Part shown: positions 1 to 5,795 of the stretch, piece after piece
How positions within the stretch are numbered: the first letter of the stretch is position 1
Layout: the number at the start of each line of letters is the position of its first letter
DNA from: Fimbriimonadales bacterium
GTDB taxonomy: Bacteria; Armatimonadota; Fimbriimonadia; Fimbriimonadales; Fimbriimonadaceae
DNA: 6,246 bases
Reading direction: 5' to 3'
Assembly: GCA_026392145.1 (NCBI GenBank)
Contig: JAPLCS010000351.1
Coordinates: 1-6,246 of the forward strand
Notes under the pieces: model-generated
Told to the model about the DNA's origin: nothing
Seen by the model: only the letters and a program-made list of their open reading frames with translations
Database searches by the model: none
Position numbers and translations under genes: made by a program

Positions 1-2
1 AC

Positions 3-26
3 GCCCTCGGCAAGGGTTGGGACTGA
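3..26 (+). CDS. Possible 3' end of an upstream gene
   Basis: Reading the third frame from the window edge gives a short tail (ALGKGWD) and then TGA at 24-26. A second option in frame 1 ends with TAG at 73-75. With so few codons neither can be assigned to a family. I favour the first because it leaves a normal-sized intergenic space of 79 nt before the GTG of the next gene. The direction would fit an operon with the platform proteins, but this is a guess. Confidence 0.25.
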   Translation, partial: ALGKGWD

Positions 27-69
27 CACATGGATTGCACCACCGTTCAGGGATTTATGCATTCCTCCA

Positions 70-100
70 TTGTAGCTATGCGATGGTTCGGAAGTATGAT
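70..100 (+). promoter_or_regulatory. Candidate promoter directly upstream of the first platform gene
   Basis: TATGAT at 95-100 matches the sigma-70 -10 consensus at 5 of 6 positions and ends 5 nt before the GTG at 106. A weak -35-like TTGTAG lies at 70-75, with a long 19-nt spacer. If used, transcription would begin at or next to the start codon. A weak Shine-Dalgarno-like CGGAAG (89-94) lies 11 nt before the GTG, so a normal leader made by an upstream promoter is equally possible. Confidence 0.3.
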
Positions 101-105
101 AGTTT

Positions 106-1581
106 GTGCCGTTTTACAAATTCGAGGCCCTGGATGTTGCAGGGAAGCGGATCTCGGGGAGTTTTCAGGCGGAGAATCCGGGGGAGATTGTTCGGGTGTT
201 GAGGGAGCGTGGTTTCCAGCCTGTTTCGGTGGACGGTGTTCGCGTTGGTGCTTCTGTTTCTGGTCCTGGTCCTGTTGCGAGCGTGGTTCCTCCTGTGATT
301 CAGAATTCTGGACCGGCGACTAGGATAGTTTCGAATTCAGTGTCGGCTACAGCCTCAGCCTCAGCCTCAGCCTCCACTGCAACTCCAGCTAGTTCAGTGG
401 TGACAGATGTTCCGACGGCTTCGATCATGAGGCAGTATTTTCAATTCGTGCAATGGGCGGATTTGACGCGGACAGGGTTTTCGCAGAACCAGATTATTCA
501 TCACTTGACCCAGGGGCGGATTCAGTCGAATTTTAGTTTCTTTTCTGGTTTTGATGGGATGATGAACTTTTTTGCGCTGGCGTTTAATCCGGTCGCGTGG
601 TGTTTTCTTGCCTATGCTGCGGTGCATGACCGCTCGAAGAAGATTCGGGTGATGTTTGAGGAAATGGAGGAGGCAACGGCTGGTGGGGCGCCGGTTTCTG
701 GCGAGATGGAGAAGCGACCTTTTCAGTTTTCGCCTTGGATTGCGAGCACGGTGCGAATTGGGGAGCTAAGTGGTACCTTGCCTGAGGCGTATGACTGCGT
801 GGCTGTTACGGTGAAGCGCGCGAGTGCGTTTATTTCGACCCAGATTGGTGTAATTGCCTCGTTGCCTTTGGTGACGGCACTTGCGGGATTGAGTTTAGCG
901 TTGAGTCGTGGCTCTGCACAGGCGATTAGGGCACATTCGGATGGGATTGCACAGCAACTCGCGAATGAGGGTGACACGGAGTTTGGAAAGCGAATTCTTA
1001 TTGAAGAGACTCTGAAGAATATTCACTTGTTTTGGACGGGACTTGCGATTGGATCGATTATCTTTTTGGTTTCGGTGATTTTGATGCATCCGTCGCTACG
1101 GCTGACGAGGCATTTTTTGGGGTTGATAGTGCCGGTTTGCTATCCACGGGCCAAGGCTGAGGCGGTGGAGAGATTGTCTTGGTCCGTTCATCAGGCTTTG
1201 CGGGCTGGGCAGTCGCCTGCTTCTACCATGCATTTGGCGGTGCAGACCATTCCTAATCTGTATTTGCGAAAGGTTGTGATGGAGCGCGTGGGTTTGGTTC
1301 GGGAGCATGACTCGTTGCCAGAGTTGATGATTCGTACCAAATTGTTTTCGCCCGAATACATCTCGATTATTCAGACTGGGCAGATGAGTGGTACGGGTGA
1401 TCGTTCGTTACAGCAGATTATGAAGATTGAAGGGCAGAATGCGGATCGATTGACGGTTGTTGCAAAAGTCTTGAACTATATTTTGCTTGGGATTTTGATG
1501 GGAGCTATTTTTGGAATTATCATAGGAATGCAGTATGTTTCGTATGTCAACAACCTTGTTGAGATGATGAAGGTGGAATAG
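106..1581 (+). CDS. Divergent PilC/GspF-family platform protein (type IV pilus / type II secretion)
   Basis: Inner-membrane platform protein of the type II secretion system F family, which in this family couples the cytoplasmic ATPase to pilin assembly. The N-terminus (MPFYKFEALDVAGKR...) is the typical small beta domain of PilC/GspF. An Ala/Ser-rich linker follows at about residues 50-105. The first T2SSF domain spans about 109-265 and carries the GELSG motif (219-223). The second spans about 352-478. Likely membrane segments are at about 246-266, 308-327 and 455-477. The protein is 491 aa, against roughly 400 for the family. The extra length comes from the linker, a stretch at 135-179 containing an additional hydrophobic segment (about 152-173), and a TM1-TM2 loop of about 40 residues. 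In domain 2 the usual TGE motif reads TGQ (Q426). The start is GTG at 106, because an in-frame TGA lies at 97-99 and the family N-terminus begins there. The next gene, 64 nt downstream, encodes a second family member. The family is secure; the particular machine is not. Confidence 0.82.
   Translation: MPFYKFEALDVAGKRISGSFQAENPGEIVRVLRERGFQPVSVDGVRVGASVSGPGPVASVVPPVIQNSGPATRIVSNSVSATASASASASTATPASSVVTDVPTASIMRQYFQFVQWADLTRTGFSQNQIIHHLTQGRIQSNFSFFSGFDGMMNFFALAFNPVAWCFLAYAAVHDRSKKIRVMFEEMEEATAGGAPVSGEMEKRPFQFSPWIASTVRIGELSGTLPEAYDCVAVTVKRASAFISTQIGVIASLPLVTALAGLSLALSRGSAQAIRAHSDGIAQQLANEGDTEFGKRILIEETLKNIHLFWTGLAIGSIIFLVSVILMHPSLRLTRHFLGLIVPVCYPRAKAEAVERLSWSVHQALRAGQSPASTMHLAVQTIPNLYLRKVVMERVGLVREHDSLPELMIRTKLFSPEYISIIQTGQMSGTGDRSLQQIMKIEGQNADRLTVVAKVLNYILLGILMGAIFGIIIGMQYVSYVNNLVEMMKVE
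352..375 (+). repeat. In-frame GCCTCA hexamer tandem repeat
   Basis: Three exact copies of GCCTCA are followed by GCCTCC, encoding (Ala-Ser)x4 at residues 83-90 in the linker of the first platform protein. The unit length is a multiple of three, so copy-number slippage would lengthen or shorten the linker without a frameshift. Confidence 0.85.
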
Positions 1582-1633
1582 AGATAGAATTCATTTAGGA
1601 ACGTGGTTTCTTATCAGGAATCATTTATCTTGC

Positions 1634-1639
1634 GGAGAG
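1634..1639 (+). promoter_or_regulatory. Ribosome binding site of second platform gene
   Basis: GGAGAG lies 6 nt before the ATG at 1646. It supports that start, and it is a much better Shine-Dalgarno than anything in front of the first platform gene. The 64-nt gap from 1582 to 1645 contains no terminator-like hairpin, consistent with co-transcription of the pair. Confidence 0.65.
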
Positions 1640-1645
1640 TGAATC

Positions 1646-2956
1646 ATGCCGACATTTGAGTACATCGCCAAGCAGTCTGATGGGTCCGAATCAAAGGGGG
1701 TCATTTACGGTTCTTCGCTTGATTCAGCGGTCGCTGATTTGCAAAAGCGCGGACTAGAAGTGCATTCGATTCACTCTTTGAGTGACGCTGGAATGGGAGG
1801 ATTTGTCGGAGGTCCATCTGGTGCTACTGGTTCTGGTGCTACTGGTAGGGAAGAGACTTCGAAGCGATATGAAGTACCGCCCGTTGAGGGTGGGCCGGAG
1901 ACGGAAGCCAGATCTTATATGCAAACCAGTGTGGTTGGCCCCCTTGTTGGAAGGGTGAGCCTTGCTAGTTTGTCGTTCTTTTTCACTCAACTCGGCACAA
2001 TGTTGCAGGCGGGGGTTCCGATTGTTCAGTCGTTGGATACTCTTTCAAAGCAGGCGACTGATCCCAAGTTTCGGACGATTTTGGCTGAAATGAAGGGGCA
2101 CGCCGAAGCGGGAAGACCAATGACTGCGGGGATGCAGCGTTATCCCGAGGTGTTTACGCCTGTGATGGTGAGCCTTGTGCGGACCGGGGAAGAAGGTGGC
2201 TTTTTGGATGAAAGTTTGTTCACGGCGGCGAAGTACACCGAGGATGAGATTGAAATTCGGAACCTTTATCGCCGGGTGACAATTTATCCAAAGTTGTTGG
2301 TGGGAGCTTCGATCATTATCATTGCTGGTGCGAACTTGATTATCTCGAGTATCAGTTCGCAAGCTGCTCAGCTCAAATCTCCGCTCACAACTTTAACGAC
2401 CTGGTTTTGGCTGGCACCGATTATTATCGGATTGTTCTTGTTCTTTAGAGTCGGGTTGGCGAACTTTAAGATTCGGTATTTTTGGGACCAGTTTGTGGGT
2501 TATATCCCTTATGTTGGTAAGACGGCTCAGCAGATGTCGATGACCAAGTTTGGTCGATCTTTTGGTGCGATGTATAAGTCGGGAGTTCCACTGCCGAGGG
2601 CGATACAACTTGCTGCCGATTCTTGCGGGAACGAGTATATGCGGGCAAAATTATATCCGTGTATTCAGGTACTCGAGAGTGGAGCGGGGATCACTGAAAC
2701 CATGCGATCCACGGGGGTTATGAATCCAATTGTTTTGGACATGTTGGCCACGGGTGAGAAGACTGGCAACGTTGACCATATGTTGAACAAGATGTCGGAC
2801 TACTTTCATGAGGAGTCTAAGTCAAGAGCGATTATTCTTGGATATTTTGTTGGGGTAGCCGTATTGATGTGCGTAGCGATGTACATCGGCTATATCGTTA
2901 TTGGTTTCTATCAGAATATGGGTCAGCAAACGACTGAGATGGTCAACCAAACCTAA
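1646..2956 (+). CDS. PilC/GspF-family inner-membrane platform protein (type II secretion system F family)
   Basis: Canonical platform protein of a type IV pilus or type II secretion-like machine: a polytopic inner-membrane protein that in this family contacts the assembly ATPase through its cytoplasmic domains. In order: N-terminal beta domain (MPTFEYIAKQSDGSESKG, about 1-45); a Gly/Ser/Thr linker (about 48-100); the first T2SSF domain with FTQLGTMLQAGVPI (113-126) and TGEEGG (180-185); TM1 about 213-236; TM2 about 252-270; the second T2SSF domain with FGAMYKSGVPL (306-316) and TGEKTG (369-374); TM3 about 397-421. Both domains keep the conserved Glu. The 436-aa length is close to normal for PilC. 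A good ribosome binding site supports the ATG. It is preceded by a divergent paralogue and followed by a strong terminator, so it is the last gene of its transcript. Whether it serves pili, pseudopili or competence cannot be told without the ATPase and pilin genes. PilC or GspF are both possible names, so no symbol is given. Confidence 0.93.
   Translation: MPTFEYIAKQSDGSESKGVIYGSSLDSAVADLQKRGLEVHSIHSLSDAGMGGFVGGPSGATGSGATGREETSKRYEVPPVEGGPETEARSYMQTSVVGPLVGRVSLASLSFFFTQLGTMLQAGVPIVQSLDTLSKQATDPKFRTILAEMKGHAEAGRPMTAGMQRYPEVFTPVMVSLVRTGEEGGFLDESLFTAAKYTEDEIEIRNLYRRVTIYPKLLVGASIIIIAGANLIISSISSQAAQLKSPLTTLTTWFWLAPIIIGLFLFFRVGLANFKIRYFWDQFVGYIPYVGKTAQQMSMTKFGRSFGAMYKSGVPLPRAIQLAADSCGNEYMRAKLYPCIQVLESGAGITETMRSTGVMNPIVLDMLATGEKTGNVDHMLNKMSDYFHEESKSRAIILGYFVGVAVLMCVAMYIGYIVIGFYQNMGQQTTEMVNQT
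1817..1846 (+). repeat. Perfect 15-bp tandem duplication in the platform-protein linker
   Basis: TCTGGTGCTACTGGT occurs at 1817-1831 and again, without a mismatch, at 1832-1846. It encodes SGATG twice (residues 58-67) in the flexible linker between the N-terminal domain and the first T2SSF domain. Identity of the two copies, including wobble bases, suggests a recent duplication. Confidence 0.9.
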
Positions 2957-2978
2957 CTTTTAGCGGTTGCAGGGACAA

Positions 2979-3009
2979 AAAAAGGGACCGACTAGCTCGG
3001 TCCCTTTTT
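2979..3009. terminator. Bidirectional intrinsic terminator between convergent genes
   Basis: A perfect 13-bp inverted repeat has arms AAAAAGGGACCGA (2979-2991) and TCGGTCCCTTTTT (2997-3009) around a 5-nt loop (CTAGC). Its core is an 8-bp GC-containing stem flanked by A- and T-tracts. The plus strand therefore ends in a U-run, and the minus strand ends in seven U (complement of 2977-2983). It lies 22 nt after the second platform gene and 19 nt after the stop of the convergent thioredoxin-like gene, so it can serve both transcripts. Confidence 0.93.
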
Positions 3010-3028
3010 GATTTTTAATGGTAGTTGC

Positions 3029-3574
3029 TTACTTGACTAGTGAGTCAATTGCAGCGGAAACGGACTTAAGTCCTGCTTCATCTGCTTTGACGTCAACCAT
3101 CTTGTCCATGACGGTCCAGTTCTTGTATGCGAAGACGGTGTTTGCTGCCTTGAGGTTAATCTTGTACTTCTTTACGGCGGCATTTTCTGGAGCAAGGTAG
3201 CTGATTGATACGTTCTTGAACATGGATTGCATGGTCTTTGAGTTCTTTTCAATTTCAGCGTGCTGTGCGGTTGGCGCGACGATTACGACCATGGCTTTGA
3301 ATTCCTTATTGGTGTACTTTGCCATTGCACCATCGAGTGCCTTTGCGAGTCCGACGATGGTTGCTTTATCGCCATTGGTGACCCATGCTTGGACTTGTGG
3401 TCGGTTTTGGTAGGTGCAAGGGAAGCACTCATCAGTCCCTTTGAGGGCGCCAGCGATGTGCTGAGGATGGAATGGGGTGACTCTTTCTCCCTTATCCAAT
3501 CCGCTGTTCATAGTTGCCATTGCAAATGCAGTGAGGCCGAGGGCTACTGCTGAAAGTGAAAGACCTTTATTCAT
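3029..3574 (-). CDS. Secreted thioredoxin-like protein with CFPC motif
   Basis: A 181-aa protein with an N-terminal signal peptide: Lys3, a hydrophobic core at about 5-19, and a plausible cleavage after AMA (residues 18-20). The mature part carries CFPC at 50-53 followed by YQNRPQVQAWV, a hydrophobic strand (MVVIVA, 95-100), and a later FAYKNWTV strand (148-155). This resembles, from memory, the uncharacterised thioredoxin-like proteins common in Planctomycetes and Armatimonadetes, in which a C-x-x-C-x-Y-x-x-RP segment is followed by a predicted thioredoxin fold. A periplasmic or surface redox role is inferred; no substrate can be named. The usual cis-Pro loop of thioredoxins is not obvious to me, so classical disulfide exchange is uncertain. 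The ATG is set by GGAGGA six nt upstream. A 138-nt AT-rich gap separates it from the upstream GNAT gene, so it probably has its own promoter, though I see no convincing -35/-10 pair there. Confidence 0.75.
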   Translation of the reverse strand: MNKGLSLSAVALGLTAFAMATMNSGLDKGERVTPFHPQHIAGALKGTDECFPCTYQNRPQVQAWVTNGDKATIVGLAKALDGAMAKYTNKEFKAMVVIVAPTAQHAEIEKNSKTMQSMFKNVSISYLAPENAAVKKYKINLKAANTVFAYKNWTVMDKMVDVKADEAGLKSVSAAIDSLVK

Positions 3575-3580
3575 AGTTCA

Positions 3581-3599
3581 TCCTCCGGAAAAATTCCGG
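3581..3599 (-). promoter_or_regulatory. Ribosome binding site overlapped by a small hairpin
   Basis: In the minus-strand transcript a perfect 6-bp inverted repeat, CCGGAA-TTT-TTCCGG (complement of 3585-3599), runs directly into the strong Shine-Dalgarno GGAGGA (complement of 3581-3586). The last two G of the hairpin are the first two G of the Shine-Dalgarno. The site is 6 nt before the ATG at 3574. Folding would partly occlude it; a regulatory role is inference. Confidence 0.6.
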
Positions 3600-3712
3600 T
3601 TGTACTTAATAGTTTATGCCTTTTATTTGAGATTGGTTCCATGCTTTGCGTTAAATAGTTACCGTGGGCTCAATTTGCTCTTGGTAGTTGATGTTTTTTG
3701 CACTAATTTTGC

Positions 3713-4258
3713 TTATTTACGGTGCAAATCGTAGAAGCGCTGCGATGTCAAATAGGTGTAGATGAGCGTACGGTAGCGGCCGTCTTTCCATTCCACGTCT
3801 TCAATTCGACCGTATTCGATGTAGCCTGCCTTGGCTTGCATGCGTCGGGATCCTTCGTTTCCTTCGTAGTAGCTGCTTTTGAGGATTCTTAATCCGTGTT
3901 GCTTGAATGCGTAGTCTGCGCGTAAGATGGCAGCTTCGGTGCCGTATCCTTTGCCGCGTGCGGATGGCTCGCCGATGAATGATCCTGTGGTCGCAACTCC
4001 ATGCCGGTAGTCAATGTCATCAATGCTAGAGCCGCCGATGTGTGTGCCGTCTATCGTTTCAATTACGAAGTATGTTCGGTCCGGAGAATGCACATTTTTG
4101 AAGAATTCATCTTGTGATTCGCGGGTGATTGGGGTTCCGATTAGGAGTAGGTTTTCGGTTACGCCAGGGTCATTTACCCACCGATAAAAGTTTTCGAAGT
4201 GCTTATCCTGATCGTACGGAACCAAGCGGACTCTCTCGCCTTCAATACCAAATGCCAT
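3713..4258 (-). CDS. GNAT-family N-acetyltransferase (RimJ/RimL type)
   Basis: A 181-aa acetyl-CoA-dependent N-acetyltransferase of the Acetyltransf_3/RimJ-RimL-SpeG type. Visible signatures: an N-terminal strand ERVRLVPYDQ (8-17); a WVNDP-type turn (27-31); the strand YFVIETIDGTHIGGSSI (63-79); the acetyl-CoA pyrophosphate loop RGKGYG (101-106) after the FIGEP strand (94-98); and the C-terminal N-E-G-S-R-R-M-Q-A-K-A-G-Y block (134-146), ending in KDGRYRTLIY (158-167). The length is normal for the family. The acceptor could be a ribosomal protein N-terminus, an amino acid, a polyamine or an antibiotic; the sequence does not decide. The start is ATG at 4258, with a plausible AGGTAG (complement of 4267-4272) 8 nt before it. 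It is divergent from the desaturase gene across 44 nt. Confidence 0.88.
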   Translation of the reverse strand: MAFGIEGERVRLVPYDQDKHFENFYRWVNDPGVTENLLLIGTPITRESQDEFFKNVHSPDRTYFVIETIDGTHIGGSSIDDIDYRHGVATTGSFIGEPSARGKGYGTEAAILRADYAFKQHGLRILKSSYYEGNEGSRRMQAKAGYIEYGRIEDVEWKDGRYRTLIYTYLTSQRFYDLHRK

Positions 4259-4302
4259 GAATAATGCTACCTAATCCTATGATTTGGGAGTAGATTGAAC
4301 CT
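4259..4302. promoter_or_regulatory. Compact divergent intergenic region (GNAT / desaturase)
   Basis: Only 44 nt separate the two divergent start codons. On the plus strand TATGAT (4278-4283) is a 5-of-6 match to the -10 consensus, without a recognisable -35. It would start RNA near 4290, leaving a leader of about 13 nt before the GTG at 4303. GGGAG (4286-4290) is a possible Shine-Dalgarno, but 12 nt from the GTG is long. Both promoters must overlap here or extend into the opposing genes. Confidence 0.35.
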
Positions 4303-5766
4303 GTGAACTCCAGAAATTTCATTATTGTTGGCGCGGGGCTTGGCGGTTTGGCCACTGCGTTGCGGCTTTCGCATCGCGGACACAAGGTGACGATTCTGGA
4401 AAAGAATAAGCATATTGGAGGGCGGAACAGTCGTGTTCAGGTGAATGAATGTGACTTTGACGGTGGAGCGAGTTTGATGATGATGCTCGACCCGTTTAAG
4501 AGCCTCTTCCGTGATATCGGTGAACGGATTGAAGATCACCTTGAGTTGAAACTTTGTGACCCATCTTATCGCGTGTTTTTTGGAGACGGTAGCACCATTT
4601 ATGGGACTCCAAATGTTGCGACGATGGTGGACCAAATTGAGAAGCTATGTGGTCGAGATGAAGCGGAGAGATACGGAAAGCTTCTTGGAGATTTGGCGGA
4701 GTTATACCGGCTGAGTATTCCGAATTTTGTTCGTCGTAATTATAATTCGCCTTTGGATTTGGTTCGGCTGGACTCATTGAAGACCGTTTTGAAGCATCAT
4801 ATGCTCTCGAATTTGAGCAAGCGGATGGAAGGTTATGTTTCGGACCCTCGACTGCGGATGCTGTTCTCTTTTCAGACCATGTATTTGGGATTGTCGCCGT
4901 TTGACGCTCCGTGGGTGTATGCGGTTTTGACTTACATGGAGTACGGTGAGGGGATTTGGTACCCGATGGGTGGTTTGAGCACCATCAATGAAAAGATTTC
5001 GGAGCTTGCGGTTGCTAAAGGGGTTGAGATTCGAACCGAGGCAGAGGTTACTTCGATTTCTGGAAACACGGTCACTCTGGTCGGAGGGGAAGTGCTCTCG
5101 GCGGATGCAATTATTTGCAACAATGATTTGCCTTATGCTGAGAAGCAATTGGTGGCACCGTCTGGATCTTCAACCAACAAGGGGGCTGCTAAGGAGCGAC
5201 GATATTCATGCTCGGCTTACACGATGTATCTTGATTACGAGGGTGAACTGCCTGAGCTGAAGCACCACAATATCTTTTTTGGTAATGATTTCAAGGGCAA
5301 CTTGGATGGGATTTTTCACCAGCCGATGGGAGTTCATGATGATCCAGCATTTTATTGTTGTGTGAGTTCAAAGACAGATGCTCAGCGTGCTCCTGCAGGT
5401 CATGAGAATGTATTCATACTTGTGCCTTGTCCGAACAATGACTACGACATGAAAGAGTCTGACCTTGAGCGGATGCGGCGTCATGTCTTTAGCCGAATTC
5501 CTGGATTTGATGAGACGAAGATCAGGGGGATGGTGACTAGAACGCCGAAGGATTGGGAGGAAGAGTATCACCTTGATAAGGGTGCGACCTTTGGACTCGC
5601 TCACGATTTTTGGCAGAGTGTCTGTTTCCGGCCTGATAATCGTTGCAAGACGAACCCCCATTTGTTCTATGTGGGTGCTTCTACCGTGCCTGGGAATGGG
5701 TTGCCGATGGTGCTGATTTCGGCGGAATTGGTTGAAAAGCGGCTTGAAGAAGCGAATCTGTTGTAA
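4303..5766 (+). CDS. crtI: Phytoene desaturase-family FAD-dependent oxidoreductase (CrtI-like)
   Basis: A 487-aa FAD-dependent carotenoid desaturase of the CrtI/CrtN/CrtD family, which in this family introduces conjugated double bases-bonds into phytoene or a related carotenoid at the membrane surface. The N-terminal Rossmann motif VGAGLGGL (9-16) leads to E33 (FAD ribose contact) and GGR (39-41). Then come FDGGASL (52-58), YPMGGLSTINEKI (220-232), the mid-protein SCSAYTMYL (302-310) with HHNIFFGNDF (321-330), and the diagnostic C-terminal block NPHLFYVGAS-TVPGNGLPMVLISA (451-474). All are in the expected order and the length is normal (about 490-510). The GTG start is fixed by an in-frame TAG at 4291-4293 and by the Rossmann strand starting at residue 5. 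The product could equally be a CrtN- or CrtD-type enzyme; no other carotenoid gene is in the window to decide, so the symbol marks the family rather than the exact step. The last Leu codon and stop overlap the -35 of the next gene. Confidence 0.88.
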   Translation: MNSRNFIIVGAGLGGLATALRLSHRGHKVTILEKNKHIGGRNSRVQVNECDFDGGASLMMMLDPFKSLFRDIGERIEDHLELKLCDPSYRVFFGDGSTIYGTPNVATMVDQIEKLCGRDEAERYGKLLGDLAELYRLSIPNFVRRNYNSPLDLVRLDSLKTVLKHHMLSNLSKRMEGYVSDPRLRMLFSFQTMYLGLSPFDAPWVYAVLTYMEYGEGIWYPMGGLSTINEKISELAVAKGVEIRTEAEVTSISGNTVTLVGGEVLSADAIICNNDLPYAEKQLVAPSGSSTNKGAAKERRYSCSAYTMYLDYEGELPELKHHNIFFGNDFKGNLDGIFHQPMGVHDDPAFYCCVSSKTDAQRAPAGHENVFILVPCPNNDYDMKESDLERMRRHVFSRIPGFDETKIRGMVTRTPKDWEEEYHLDKGATFGLAHDFWQSVCFRPDNRCKTNPHLFYVGASTVPGNGLPMVLISAELVEKRLEEANLL

Positions 5767-5789
5767 ATACAGTAAATAATGTATATAAT
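5761..5789 (+). promoter_or_regulatory. Sigma-70-type promoter with -35 in the crtI stop codon
   Basis: TATAAT at 5784-5789 is a perfect -10 hexamer. Exactly 17 nt upstream is TTGTAA (5761-5766), a 4-of-6 match to TTGACA, made from the last Leu codon and stop codon of the desaturase gene. The -10 ends 6 nt before the ATG at 5796, so the predicted start of transcription falls on or next to that ATG. No Shine-Dalgarno lies between them. Confidence 0.7.
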
Positions 5790-5795
5790 ATAAGC

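Noticed and set aside
30..323. Plus-strand 97-codon frame overlapping the start of the first platform gene
   Set aside because: It is Cys/Trp/Ser-rich with no domain, and lies out of frame with the clear PilC/GspF N-terminus at 106.
1582..1645. Possible terminator or promoter between the two platform genes
   Set aside because: It has only loosely similar ATTCATTTA/AATCATTTA direct repeats, with no GC-rich stem or T-run and no convincing hexamer pair.
3018..3553. Plus-strand open frames opposite the thioredoxin-like gene
   Set aside because: The minus strand has a signal peptide, a strong ribosome binding site, a CxxC motif and a terminator; the plus frames have none of these.
3600..3712. 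AT-rich gap between GNAT and thioredoxin-like genes as a small RNA or riboswitch
   Set aside because: I found no long stem or recognisable riboswitch core, and no clear promoter on either strand; it is probably just the thioredoxin-like gene's leader and promoter region.
4267..5148. Several minus-strand open frames (93-124 codons) under the desaturase gene
   Set aside because: All are shadows of the same coding strand; their translations are rich in His, Arg and Ser with no recognisable domain.
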